NCBI GenBank assembly: GCA_030657355.1
Contig: CP131056.1
Span: forward strand, 699,001-763,000
Direction of reading: 5' to 3'
DNA: 64,000 nt
DNA from: Radicibacter daui
GTDB lineage: Bacteria > Pseudomonadota > Alphaproteobacteria > Radicibacterales > Radicibacteraceae
Below are positions 46,212 through 55,357 of the stretch, piece after piece. The translations under genes and the position numbers were made by a program. The notes beneath the pieces were generated by a model that worked only from the letters and a program-made list of their open reading frames with translations, did no database searches and was not told the DNA's origin. Each line of letters opens with the position of its first letter. Position 1 is the first letter of the stretch.

Positions 46212-47087
46212 TTACTGGGCCGGCTTCCAGCCTTCCAGCTGGTCGATCTTCATCTTGCGCTGCTCGTCGGCGGGCAGCTTGTAGTTGTTGCCGAACATGG
46301 TCGATTCCCACGAGCCGTAGCTCGGGTTCGGCAGCATCATCCAGTCCTTGGTCCAGTGGGACATGTTCTTTTCGTAAACGGCCATGCGGGCGGCGGCATC
46401 GCCGTTATAATCGTCAACGAAGTCGCCGAGATTGTCGCCGAGCAGCATCAGCACCCGGTAGTCCTTGGCCACATAGGCGCGGCGGGTGCCCTTGGCGGAT
46501 TTCCAGTCTTCCTTCTCGCCCTTGGTCAGCAGCGTATCCACATCACCTCCCATCGGGAAACCGAGCTTGGTCATGTTCTCAAGCGTGGCCGGGTCTTCTT
46601 CCTTGGTGCGGTTGGTCACGTAGAACACCTTGACCCCGCGCGAGGCGGCGTACTGGGTGAACTCGACCGCACCCGGAATGGCCTTGGTGACCTCGTCCTT
46701 CACATAGGCCGTCCATTCCTTGCCGCTGAAGCTGGTGCCGCGCTGGATGAGCGAGGCTTCATAGACGGAGTTGTCGAGCACGGTCTCGTCGGCATCGAGG
46801 ATGATGGCAGCCGGTTTGCCGGAATAGTCGGCGCCCTGCTCATCGGGAATAGCCGTCCAGTTCTTGTCGGCCAGCGCGGCGTCGAGCTGCATTTTCGCGA
46901 GCGCGTAGATCGCCAGCGTATTGGCCTTGTACTCGACGGATTTCTGCATCCAGAGCGTGGCGTTCAGCAGGTCGTTCTGCGGCACCGCATCCTGGGCGGA
47001 GGCGGCCTGCGGCAGGGCAATCAGCATGCTCGTTGCCATCAGCGTGGCGGCGATGGCCGTCAGGCGGAACACGGGTGTGTGCGTCAT
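46212..47087 (-). CDS. HAD-superfamily acid phosphatase, class B/C (e(P4)-like)
   Basis: A secreted phosphatase of 291 residues with a Sec signal cleaved near AASAQD. HAD motifs: DADETVLDNS (nucleophile Asp and general acid Asp), YVTNRT (motif II), and GDNLGDFVDD (motif IV metal ligands). e(P4)-type enzymes dephosphorylate nucleotides such as NMN or 5'-nucleotides in the periplasm. No lipobox is seen, unlike Haemophilus e(P4). ATG 47087 is preferred to TTG 47093 because AAGGGGA is then 9 nt away. Not obviously linked to neighbouring sugar genes. Confidence 0.88.
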   Translation of the reverse strand: MTHTPVFRLTAIAATLMATSMLIALPQAASAQDAVPQNDLLNATLWMQKSVEYKANTLAIYALAKMQLDAALADKNWTAIPDEQGADYSGKPAAIILDADETVLDNSVYEASLIQRGTSFSGKEWTAYVKDEVTKAIPGAVEFTQYAASRGVKVFYVTNRTKEEDPATLENMTKLGFPMGGDVDTLLTKGEKEDWKSAKGTRRAYVAKDYRVLMLLGDNLGDFVDDYNGDAAARMAVYEKNMSHWTKDWMMLPNPSYGSWESTMFGNNYKLPADEQRKMKIDQLEGWKPAQ

Positions 47088-47365
47088 CTGCAAGGATCCC
47101 CTTTGCTCATATCCTGTTCATGCCGGGCTGGTCTCTCCCCTCGCCTGGCGGATTTTTGGCCGTGGCCTGAAGCGCGGCTGTTAGTCGCGCTGACCATCGG
47201 GCGATAGACTGTCCGTTGACCTGCGGCGAGCGTCAAGCCAAAGCGCCCATTGCGCATATGATAGTCTGCATTTGCGGAAAGCAGCGGCAGTCCTGGCCGG
47301 CAGGGCCCGTTTGCGCACCCTCATTCTCTTTCCGGCGCCATCCCTTATAAGGAGAGGGCGGTTTC

Positions 47366-48535
47366 GTGAAATCGGGGAGGGGTGTCGTGGCAGAAAACTA
47401 CCGTCTGGCGGCCGGAGGCATCGAGCTGGAGGTTGACCTCACCGTCGGCCATCTGGCGGCGCTGCGGGTGGAGAGCAACGGCCCCGACGGGCACCGCATT
47501 CTCGAGCCGCTGCACAGGGCGCCCTGGCGGGACGATCCGGCCATCCAGGCCGATGAGAACATCGCCCCCAATGTGCGCCGCCTTGCCGGCGATTTTTTCT
47601 GTGCGCCGTTCGGTATCCATGGCGATGGCACCGACCCGGTGAGCGGCGAGGCGTTGCCGCCCCATGGCTGGCCCGGCAACAGCCGCTGGCAGGTTGTGGA
47701 CGAGACGCAGGATGGCAAGGGCGGCCACACGCTGACGCTGGCGCTGGAAAAACCGGTGCAGGGGGGGCGCCTTATCAAGGAATTGACGCTGCGGGACGGT
47801 CACCCCTTCGTCTATCAGCGCCATATCTTTGAGGGCGGCAGCGGAATGATCCCGGTTGCCCATCATGTGATGACGCAGTTCAGCGGCAGCGGTCAGTTGG
47901 CCTTTTCCCCCAAACGTTTTGCCGTGACCCCGCCGGCCCCGCAGGAAACCGATCCCGCCCGCGGCCGCTCCCTTTTCGGGCGCGGCGTGCTGACCCACGA
48001 CCTCACCCGCCTGCCCGGCCACGAGCCGGGCACCAGCTTCGATCTCACGCAGTATCCGGCGGCGGCCGGTCATGAGGATTTTGTGCTGCTGGTGGAAGAT
48101 CCCGCCAACCAGATCGGCTGGACGGCGGCATTGCGCGAGGAAGAGCAGGACATGCTCATCACCCTGCGCGATGCCCGCCAACTCCCCGTCACCATGCTCT
48201 GGTACTCCAGCGCCGGCCGCCACTACAGCCCCTGGAACAGCCGCCATAAAGGCGTGTTGGGCATTGAGGACGGCTGTGCCCTTCCGGGATTCGCCGCAAG
48301 TGGCATGAGCGAGGCGGAACGGGCGCTTGAGCAGTCGATTGTGCAGCGCGGCATACATCTTAATGCAGTAATGCGAACGGAAATTCGGCACGTGTTGGGT
48401 GTATTTGCGACATCGGGTAACCCAAAAAAAGCACGGGATGTCTTCGCAGCGTCATTAGCAGGAAAAAAGCCAATTTCTGCGGTGCAGTTTTGCCAAGATT
48501 TTCTCTTGTCTCGACGCGTCGGGAAACACGCCTGA
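47366..48535 (+). CDS. Aldose 1-epimerase-like (galactose mutarotase fold) protein
   Basis: A 389-residue protein of the aldose epimerase/DUF4432-like fold: GHLAALRVESNGPDGHRILEP, LPPHGWPGNSRW containing the catalytic-type His, and WYSSAGRHYSPWNSRHKGVLGIEDGC. It would interconvert sugar anomers or bind sugars, fitting the adjacent sugar import locus. The start is GTG 47366 (after AAGGAGAG) or GTG 47387 (after GGGGAGGGG). From about 48350 the last 60 codons become AT-richer than the rest of the gene, foreshadowing the polysaccharide island. Confidence 0.8.
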   Translation: MKSGRGVVAENYRLAAGGIELEVDLTVGHLAALRVESNGPDGHRILEPLHRAPWRDDPAIQADENIAPNVRRLAGDFFCAPFGIHGDGTDPVSGEALPPHGWPGNSRWQVVDETQDGKGGHTLTLALEKPVQGGRLIKELTLRDGHPFVYQRHIFEGGSGMIPVAHHVMTQFSGSGQLAFSPKRFAVTPPAPQETDPARGRSLFGRGVLTHDLTRLPGHEPGTSFDLTQYPAAAGHEDFVLLVEDPANQIGWTAALREEEQDMLITLRDARQLPVTMLWYSSAGRHYSPWNSRHKGVLGIEDGCALPGFAASGMSEAERALEQSIVQRGIHLNAVMRTEIRHVLGVFATSGNPKKARDVFAASLAGKKPISAVQFCQDFLLSRRVGKHA

Positions 48536-48830
48536 GGTGTCTATAGCCACTAGATTGCAGAAATTCTGTGAGATTGCCGACTCTAGTAGTGAGAATCACT
48601 TCCATCGGTGCTTCGCCTGTTTGGCGCGCGCGCAGACTTTAGCGTCACTGCGAAACTAAATTACTGAAAGTGGCCTTTGTTTGCAACTTATGAAGGGGTT
48701 GGTCGTTGTTGCCAAGGGAGATCAGCCTTGAGCAAGGCAATCGGTAAATTCAGGTTGCATTGGATTTTACCTGTTGCGATAAGTGTCCCAAGTCGTGTTG
48801 GGATCGCGCTTGGAGATTGGGGAGAACATC
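48536..48830. other. Intergenic region at the left edge of the polysaccharide island
   Basis: This 295-bp gap of lowered GC precedes the YjbE-like gene and probably holds its promoter. GGGGAGAAC lies before ATG 48831. I see no reliable promoter hexamers, no gene and no integrase site. Confidence 0.5.
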
Positions 48831-49127
48831 ATGAGCGTTAAGAAGTTTACCGCCGTAGCGGTTTCTGCTGTGGCTCTCGTCTTGGCGCCGATGGCGGCCA
48901 TGGCTCAGGCTGCCAGCGGTGCTGGTGGTGCAGGAACGACCGGTACTGCCACTGGCGGTGCAGCTGCAGCCGGTGCCGGTGCCGCGTCTACGGCGGCTGT
49001 CGGTGGCATTACGGCCGGTACTCTGGCTGTCGGTGTGGCCGCTGCGGCGGCAGTCGGTGTTGCTGTTGCCGTTGCTTCCAATGACAATAACTCTGGTTCG
49101 ACCACTTCGACCGGTACTTCGCACTAA
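48831..49127 (+). CDS. YjbE/GfcA-like small secreted Ala/Gly-rich protein
   Basis: A 98-residue exported protein: signal peptide MSVKKFTAVAVSAVALVLAP cleaved near AMAQA, then a low-complexity Gly/Ala/Thr region, a hydrophobic Ala/Val segment (TLAVGVAAAAAVGVAVAVAS) and a Ser/Thr tail. This resembles YjbE/GfcA, the first gene of yjbEFGH and of group 4 capsule loci, whose function is unclear. Similarity rests on composition, length and context, not on motifs. It has its own terminator. Confidence 0.72.
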   Translation: MSVKKFTAVAVSAVALVLAPMAAMAQAASGAGGAGTTGTATGGAAAAGAGAASTAAVGGITAGTLAVGVAAAAAVGVAVAVASNDNNSGSTTSTGTSH

Positions 49128-49160
49128 AAGAATCTTCTGTTATTTTGGAAGCTCTACGAT

Positions 49161-49196
49161 AAAAAGCTGCCTGTATTTCGGGCAGCTTTTTATTTT
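49161..49196. terminator. Terminator between the YjbE-like and YjbF-like genes
   Basis: The 11-bp perfect stem AAAAAGCTGCC / GGCAGCTTTTT has a 9-nt loop and is followed by TATTTT. It serves the convergent genes on both strands. Confidence 0.87.
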
Positions 49197-49854
49197 ACCC
49201 ACTATAAGGCTTCAGTATCTTTAAGGTGAATTCCGGCACGTAGGGTATTGGGGTTTGAGTGCTTTGCCAGACGGTTCCTGCTTCATCTTGCCAGTATTTG
49301 CTTTCCGATGACCAATCAAGTGATTTTGATTTGCTTATCTCAATATAAATCGTTGTCAATATTTTCTGTCCGTAAATATCTATTTCCTCTTTGCTGTCTT
49401 TATGTACTTCGGACTCTATTAAAACGCCGTACCGGTTTGATTCCGGAAGGTCGATCATTCGCAATGTGCGCTGGCCATCTTCAAATGTCATACCGTGCCT
49501 CGCCTCGGGCGCGATCCAATTGGTTTGGCCGAGGTTTTGAGGCAGCCCTGCCGTTTTGACGATCCTCAGATTAGTGGTGATGAGTTGAGTGCGGTCATGG
49601 GAAAACCAATGAAGATAATCATTGTCTTCTACCTCACCCAGGACCAGCAACGCCGGAGCTGCGCGCCCTATTTTTGCGTCAAGCGTCGCATAAGGTAGTT
49701 GTCGGGCCTGGGTCGGGTTGTAAACGGGGGTGGAACTCCCCCAGGCGAGGTTAATTGTGCTGCCAACTTGGGCAAAATTGCTCTGGCCACATCCGCTCAA
49801 TAGGGCCGCTGTGGAAGCCGAAAGTAGTGAGCGTCTGGAAAAGGTTGCGGCCAT
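49195..49854 (-). CDS. yjbF: YjbF/GfcB-like outer-membrane lipoprotein
   Basis: A 219-residue lipoprotein. The N-terminus FSRRSLLSASTAALLSGC combines a twin-arginine-like motif (SRRSLL) with a lipobox. The YjbF family body follows: LPYATLDAKIGRAAPALLVLG, the LHWFSHDRTQLITTNLRIVK segment and TAGLPQNL. YjbF/GfcB lipoproteins belong to exopolysaccharide or capsule secretion loci. Unlike the E. coli operon order, this gene points opposite to the YjbE-like and SLBB genes, leaving 57 bp of shared divergent promoter space before the SLBB gene. Confidence 0.83.
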   Translation of the reverse strand: MAATFSRRSLLSASTAALLSGCGQSNFAQVGSTINLAWGSSTPVYNPTQARQLPYATLDAKIGRAAPALLVLGEVEDNDYLHWFSHDRTQLITTNLRIVKTAGLPQNLGQTNWIAPEARHGMTFEDGQRTLRMIDLPESNRYGVLIESEVHKDSKEEIDIYGQKILTTIYIEISKSKSLDWSSESKYWQDEAGTVWQSTQTPIPYVPEFTLKILKPYSG

Positions 49855-49911
49855 CCTGTGACTCAGCGATAGTTCGGAACTGAATTTTGAAGGTGTTTCC
49901 TTGGGGGGGCT

Positions 49912-52818
49912 GTGTCTACTCGTTTTTTGCCCGTAGTCGGCGCCTTATTGATTTTTTTCAATGCTCTGCCCGGCCTGGCTCAAGGGCAATCCTTTAATTT
50001 TGGAGATGATTCACTCGGCGTTTCTTCGCAAGATTTGTTGCAGGGGCTGCAGCAAATGAGGGGCACCCAGGGGGGCGACGAAACTGGTAGCGCGGCAGGT
50101 TCTGCTTCGAGAGCTGGTGCCCTCAGTACTCTATCCGGCGACGTGGTGCCGCCGCCCGCAGTTGAGCCAAGCCAGGTTGAGGTGGATTACTCGCGGCGCG
50201 CAGGGCAAAAGCTGCGTTTGATTGGTTATGACGCCGTTAATAATATAAATCAGCTAGCACGTGGCGCACCTATGGGCGCCGTCAGTGACGACTATCGACT
50301 TGGCGTGGGGGATGAAATCATCGTCTCCATCCGCGGTCAGCGTAACACAACGCAGCGAACATTGGTGGATGTGTCCGGACAGGTTACTGTGCCGTCGCTT
50401 CCCCCTATTGCGGCTGCCGGAAAAACGTTTGGTGAGTTCCGGACCGAGCTGGAGCGACAGGTCCAGGAAGGCTTTTTACAGTCTCAGGTCTATGTCTCGC
50501 TTGGCGCGATCCGGCAGCTTTCGGTGCTGGTGGCAGGAGAAGTCAGCCGCCCAGGGCTGAAAACAGTGACGGGAGTGTCGTCGGTCATCGACGCGCTGGT
50601 CGCGGCAGGCGGTATTAAGAAGAGTGGCTCGCTGAGGCGGGTTGTGCTTGTTCGCGAAGGGCGTGAAACCGTCCTCGATCTCTATCCTGTACTCCTCGGA
50701 ACGGCCAAGGCCTCCGATATAAGTTTGCGAGATGGCGACCGTCTGGTTGTGCCGGTCCTTGGTCCGACTGTTGCCATTTCGGGCGATGTGATGCGTCCTG
50801 GGATCTATGAACTTAATGCAGACAAACTTGATGCCGCTGCCGCCATGGCTTGGGCGGGCGGTGGAATTAGCGCCGAGGGAAATGTTCTTTCCCGTCTGCG
50901 GGTGACATCAACGGGTCAGCGGGAGGTAACGGACCTTGGCTCCGGCGCCAAGCTGTCGCTTGCCCGGGGTGACATTCTGAAGGTTGCGCGGCGCGGCGGC
51001 GGTGATATCGGAACAGTGTCGCTTGTTGGCAATGTAGCGGTTCCAGGCGAGCGGCCGCTTGCGCGCTACCCTTCCGTATTTGCCCTTATTCGTGACCCCG
51101 GTGTCCTGCAGGGCGCTTCCTATCTGCCGTTCGTTGTGGTTATCACGACGGACAAGGTGAGTGGTGCCCAGCGCTATGTGGCCGTCGATGCGGCTGGTGC
51201 GCTCGGCGGGGGGGCCACGCAGGCTCAATCCGATTTTCCGTTGAGCAGTGGCGATCAGGTGGTCGTCCTGAGCCTGTCGGATGTCCGCTACCTGTCTTCC
51301 GCCGACGTGCAGAATGTGTTGCGCGGTGAGCTGCCCGTTTATGGTCTCGTGGACAGGAAGAAGCTCCAGAATCAAGGGAACGGCCTTGATGGAAGGTCGG
51401 AAGTTGGTGATGAAGAGCCGTTACTTGCCCAGTACAAAAATCAGCGTGCTTCTTTGGCTACTGCTGGAGGCGGTAAGGACGGCCTGAATCAGTCAGCGAC
51501 GGCTAACAGGAGTTTGTTGGCAGCGCAATTGACACCGCAGCAAAGTGCCGAGAATGGCACCTCTCCTTTGGGGATGGCAGACACTGGGCCGGCTGCCAGT
51601 CAGCCGTTAGATGCCCTGAAGTATTGTGCGGGCCTGCGCCAACTGATCGCGAATGTTATCCGGCGGGGCAATGCGGTTTCCCCGGCTGGTGGGTTGCGGC
51701 CGGCTAACGATCCTGCAGCAGATTCGGGTGCCGCCTTTGATATTCAGCCCTGCCCGGTTGTCTTTGATCAGATCGCAGACCTTCTTCCATTCGTTGTGGA
51801 TCACGCAAGTCAGGTCCAGGGTGAGGTCCGGAACCCGGGCATCTACCCCGTAGCCCAGAGTCTGCCGGCCAACGTACTTGTCAATGTCGCGGGCGGTTTA
51901 AGCGACGCGGCGGATTCGTCCCATGTCGAGGTGACGAACTATCGGGTTGCGCAAGCCGGGGCGACAGTGCGGCAGGTAGTTTCATACAGCGCTGCCGCCG
52001 CGGTTGCCGTTATGCCAGGTGATGCCGTTCGCGTCGGGGCAAGATACTCGGACCGAGACGCGGGTGGCGTTATGATAAGCGGTGAAGTTGAACGCCCTGG
52101 ACTCTACAACATCACGCGTGGCGAAAAGTTATCGGATTTGATAGCCCGGGCCGGTGGGCTGACACCACAGGCCTATCCGATCGGGAGTGTTTTTACCCGC
52201 GAGGCCGTACGCCGCCAGGAACAGGAAGGGTACGAAATAACGGCTCGCGAGCTGGAGTCTGGAATCGGCCCGGCGTTGATCAGCATTTCAAGCACTGCGG
52301 CCGGCTCTTCTGCCCAGACCGCGGCGGCTACAGTGAGCGCCATTCAGCAACTGGTGCGTTCTTTGCGGTCGGCAAAAGCTGTCGGACGTGTTGTGACTGA
52401 AACTGATCCCGCAATTCTCAGTGTAAGGCCTGAGCTCGACACTGTTTTGCAAGTTGGCGATGCACTGTTCGTTCCCAAACGGCCCAATCACGTCTCAATC
52501 TCGGGTGAGGTACTTCACCCGGGTGCCCAGCGGTTTGAAGACGGTCTGGCGGCAGGGGATTATATCCGGAACAGCGGTGGCTTCACGGCAAATGCGGACG
52601 ATTCCAGAATCTATATGATACTGCCGTCCGGGCAGGCGAAACCGATCAAGAGTTCATTCTGGAATTTCAGTCGGGAGAATGTCCCCCCCGGGACCACGGT
52701 GGTTGTCCCGCGTGATCTGACACCCTTTAATTTCTGGGCAATCACCAAGGATTTGACCCAGATCCTCAGTCAGGTCGCACTCTCAGCGGCATCGCTCGCT
52801 GTTATTTCTAATAACTGA
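49912..52818 (+). CDS. Large multi-SLBB polysaccharide export protein (Wza/GfcE-like)
   Basis: A 968-residue periplasmic/outer-membrane export protein. A signal peptide (MSTRFLPVVGALLIFFNALP, cleaved near LAQG) lacks a lipobox. A Poly_export domain follows at about 120-210 (DDYRLGVGDEIIVSIRGQ), then repeated SLBB-type modules recognised by VAGEVSRPGLK, ISGDVMRPGIYEL, VQGEVRNPGIYPV, ISGEVERPGLYNI and ISGEVLHPGAQRF. The C-terminus is hydrophobic (LSQVALSAASLAVIS), reminiscent of the Wza outer-membrane helix. It is much larger than Wza (about 380 aa). The start is GTG 49912 after a G-tract. It is followed by yjbH with 1 bp between. Confidence 0.87.
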   Translation: MSTRFLPVVGALLIFFNALPGLAQGQSFNFGDDSLGVSSQDLLQGLQQMRGTQGGDETGSAAGSASRAGALSTLSGDVVPPPAVEPSQVEVDYSRRAGQKLRLIGYDAVNNINQLARGAPMGAVSDDYRLGVGDEIIVSIRGQRNTTQRTLVDVSGQVTVPSLPPIAAAGKTFGEFRTELERQVQEGFLQSQVYVSLGAIRQLSVLVAGEVSRPGLKTVTGVSSVIDALVAAGGIKKSGSLRRVVLVREGRETVLDLYPVLLGTAKASDISLRDGDRLVVPVLGPTVAISGDVMRPGIYELNADKLDAAAAMAWAGGGISAEGNVLSRLRVTSTGQREVTDLGSGAKLSLARGDILKVARRGGGDIGTVSLVGNVAVPGERPLARYPSVFALIRDPGVLQGASYLPFVVVITTDKVSGAQRYVAVDAAGALGGGATQAQSDFPLSSGDQVVVLSLSDVRYLSSADVQNVLRGELPVYGLVDRKKLQNQGNGLDGRSEVGDEEPLLAQYKNQRASLATAGGGKDGLNQSATANRSLLAAQLTPQQSAENGTSPLGMADTGPAASQPLDALKYCAGLRQLIANVIRRGNAVSPAGGLRPANDPAADSGAAFDIQPCPVVFDQIADLLPFVVDHASQVQGEVRNPGIYPVAQSLPANVLVNVAGGLSDAADSSHVEVTNYRVAQAGATVRQVVSYSAAAAVAVMPGDAVRVGARYSDRDAGGVMISGEVERPGLYNITRGEKLSDLIARAGGLTPQAYPIGSVFTREAVRRQEQEGYEITARELESGIGPALISISSTAAGSSAQTAAATVSAIQQLVRSLRSAKAVGRVVTETDPAILSVRPELDTVLQVGDALFVPKRPNHVSISGEVLHPGAQRFEDGLAAGDYIRNSGGFTANADDSRIYMILPSGQAKPIKSSFWNFSRENVPPGTTVVVPRDLTPFNFWAITKDLTQILSQVALSAASLAVISNN

Positions 52819-52819
52819 A

Positions 52820-55270
52820 GTGCTCAAGGTTAAGGCAATCTATGCCGGGAAGCGAGGACTGACGGCCGCTGTAATCTGCGTTTGCAGCGGCCTCGGTTTC
52901 TTGCCTGCCCATGCCCAGGAAGAAAATCAGCTTCGTGGCGCATTTGGGCAGCATGGCACTACGGCGGCGATCAACATGCCAAACGGCCGTATGGCGCCTG
53001 ATGGAGAGTTCGGGCTGGGATATTCCGAGGTCTCTCCCTATCGGCGTTACTTTTTTACGCAGCAATTTCTTCCCTGGTTGCAAGGGACTTATCGTTATAC
53101 CGCAATTAGTTATCTGCGTTATGGCAGTGGAGATTTTGCCCAAAATCAAAGCTACAAGGACAAGGCGGTAGATGTAAAAATTCGCCTTGTTCGCGAGGGG
53201 CGATATGTCCCTGATCTTTCTTTGGGGTTCAGGGATATCGGCGGTACCGGACTTTTCTCCAGCGAGTATCTGGCGGCAACGCGCAGAATATATGACTTCG
53301 ATATTACAACTGGTCTCGCTTGGGGGAATATGGGGTCGCGGGGAGGTTTGACCAATCCTTTCGGCTATTTTTCTGACCGCTTCAAGGATGAGAGCCGCAC
53401 CTCCAGAACAACGGGTACGATCGGATCTGCGTTTTTTAGTGGCGAGGAGGTGGCACCTTACGCCGCCGTGGAGTGGTATCCTTCCAGTCTGCCGAATTTG
53501 AGCCTCAAGGCAGAGTTTGATGGAAATAACTACCAGTCAGAGCCGTTCGGTGCTGTTCTGGATACTAACAGTCCTCTAAATTTTGGCTTGGTTTACAGGC
53601 CATTTAGCTGGGTTGATCTGGCGGCTAGTTATGAACGCGGTAATACGGTTGGGCTGCGGGTCATTCTGCACAGCAATTTCAATGCTTCCGCCGGTGTTCC
53701 CAAGGTCGATGAAAAGCCTCCTTTTCCGGTTCCCTTGCAAGCCGTAGAACAGCCCCGGCAAGAGGGGCTGACCAACCCTGTGGACGTGCCCGCGCTGGTA
53801 GCCTCCGCGGGGAGTGCCGGAGTGCGATTGGCTTCGGTGGACTTGAGGGCTCAGAGCGCACTATTTCGGACGATGTCAATCCCGACCCCCGAAGCTTTGG
53901 CCTCTGCTGAACGGAATATATATAGCCACTCCGATATGGAGCAGTTCGACACAATCAGCTTTGTCGGGCCGGATGGGCAATTGCTGCGCACCCTGACCGG
54001 GCTACGGACATCTGATAGAAGCCGTTCAGATCTGGCCGGCCAGGACTCCGCCGGGCGCCTTGAGGGAGCCCAGAAAAATTCTCCGCCGACCATAGATAAC
54101 CAGTCGATAAAACAGCGGGTGTTCGCCGCACTCAAGGCTATCGACATGAGGGGTGAAGCTTTTTTTTTAAAGGATAAGCGCGCATATCTGAAATACTCAC
54201 AGGCTCTTTATCGTGATCGGGACGAGGCACTTATCCGCGCGTCGCGCGCGTTGGCGGCCGCAGTTCCCGATAGTGTAGAAGTGCTTGATCTGTCGGAGCA
54301 GGAGGAAGGGGTAGTCGTCAAGCGGGCGGTGTTCCTGAAGCGGGATATCGCTCTGGCAGCCAATTATCAACGAAGCTTCGACGAGGCTTGGGTTAATGCT
54401 TCAACACTCGATACGCAGGAGCTGGTTTCGGGCTGGAGTGAAAATGCAGAAAACTACCCAGATTACTCCTGGGGACTGTCGCCGAAGTTGCGGCAAAGTG
54501 TCGGCGGCCCGGATAATTTTTATCTATACCAGATTTACGGAAGCGCTAACGGAGAGGTTAGATTCAATAAAAATTTCAGCGTAGATGGAAGTGTGGGCGC
54601 CAACATAAAGAATAATTTTGATAACTTTACATACGAAGCTCCAAGCGAATTGCCGAGAGTTCGTACAAAAATTAAGGACTATCTAAAGGGTGCGCCTGTT
54701 TGGATTGGCAGTCTCAATGCTAACTACATAAATCAAATAGACCAGAATTTATATTATAGACTTTCTGCGGGTGTATTCGAATGGATGTATTCGGGTGTCG
54801 GTGGAGAAGTTCTATATAAAAAACCTGAAGCGCGGTGGGCGCTCGGACTGGATGCCAATTATGTTTGGCAAAGAGACTTTGATGGTGGCTTTGGGTTGCT
54901 CGACTATAGCACCGCCGTTGGTAACCTGACCTACTATCAGGATTTGCCCTTCTGGGATCTGAACCTCCAATTAAGTGTCGGCCGCTATCTTGCCGGTGAT
55001 GTTGGCGCAACCTTGACGTTGTCACGGCTCTTCAAAAATGGTGTCCGTGTCGGCGTGTGGGGAACGAAAACCAACGTGTCGGCCGAGCAGTTTGGCGAAG
55101 GGTCCTTCGACAAGGGTTTCAAGGTATCAATTCCATTCTCGGTGTTTTCAACCCGCCCCTCTACCTCTTCGGCAGAGTTCGCTTTCGCTCCTCTGACGAG
55201 GGACGGTGGGCAAAAAGTCATAACGCCCAAGCCTCTCTATTCGACTCTTTTTCAGGCCGGAGGTAGCTAG
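52820..55270 (+). CDS. yjbH: YjbH/GfcD-like outer-membrane protein
   Basis: An 816-residue outer-membrane protein of the YjbH family. The signal sequence (GLTAAVICVCSGLGFLPAHA) is followed by GAFGQHGTTAAINMPNGRMAPDGEFGLGYS, typical of the family start, and many alternating aromatic/hydrophobic beta-strand segments. YjbH/GfcD is thought to form a beta-barrel used in polysaccharide secretion. The start GTG 52820 lies 1 nt after the stop of the SLBB gene, so translation is probably coupled. GC content is lower than in flanking regions. Confidence 0.86.
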   Translation: MLKVKAIYAGKRGLTAAVICVCSGLGFLPAHAQEENQLRGAFGQHGTTAAINMPNGRMAPDGEFGLGYSEVSPYRRYFFTQQFLPWLQGTYRYTAISYLRYGSGDFAQNQSYKDKAVDVKIRLVREGRYVPDLSLGFRDIGGTGLFSSEYLAATRRIYDFDITTGLAWGNMGSRGGLTNPFGYFSDRFKDESRTSRTTGTIGSAFFSGEEVAPYAAVEWYPSSLPNLSLKAEFDGNNYQSEPFGAVLDTNSPLNFGLVYRPFSWVDLAASYERGNTVGLRVILHSNFNASAGVPKVDEKPPFPVPLQAVEQPRQEGLTNPVDVPALVASAGSAGVRLASVDLRAQSALFRTMSIPTPEALASAERNIYSHSDMEQFDTISFVGPDGQLLRTLTGLRTSDRSRSDLAGQDSAGRLEGAQKNSPPTIDNQSIKQRVFAALKAIDMRGEAFFLKDKRAYLKYSQALYRDRDEALIRASRALAAAVPDSVEVLDLSEQEEGVVVKRAVFLKRDIALAANYQRSFDEAWVNASTLDTQELVSGWSENAENYPDYSWGLSPKLRQSVGGPDNFYLYQIYGSANGEVRFNKNFSVDGSVGANIKNNFDNFTYEAPSELPRVRTKIKDYLKGAPVWIGSLNANYINQIDQNLYYRLSAGVFEWMYSGVGGEVLYKKPEARWALGLDANYVWQRDFDGGFGLLDYSTAVGNLTYYQDLPFWDLNLQLSVGRYLAGDVGATLTLSRLFKNGVRVGVWGTKTNVSAEQFGEGSFDKGFKVSIPFSVFSTRPSTSSAEFAFAPLTRDGGQKVITPKPLYSTLFQAGGS

Positions 55271-55357
55271 TCGCCAGGCGCCATCTCGGCCTAAGATGTT
55301 CGCTCAGTGAGTGAGGCTTGATAGACAACGGACGACTGGACTTTCATCGACTCTCTC

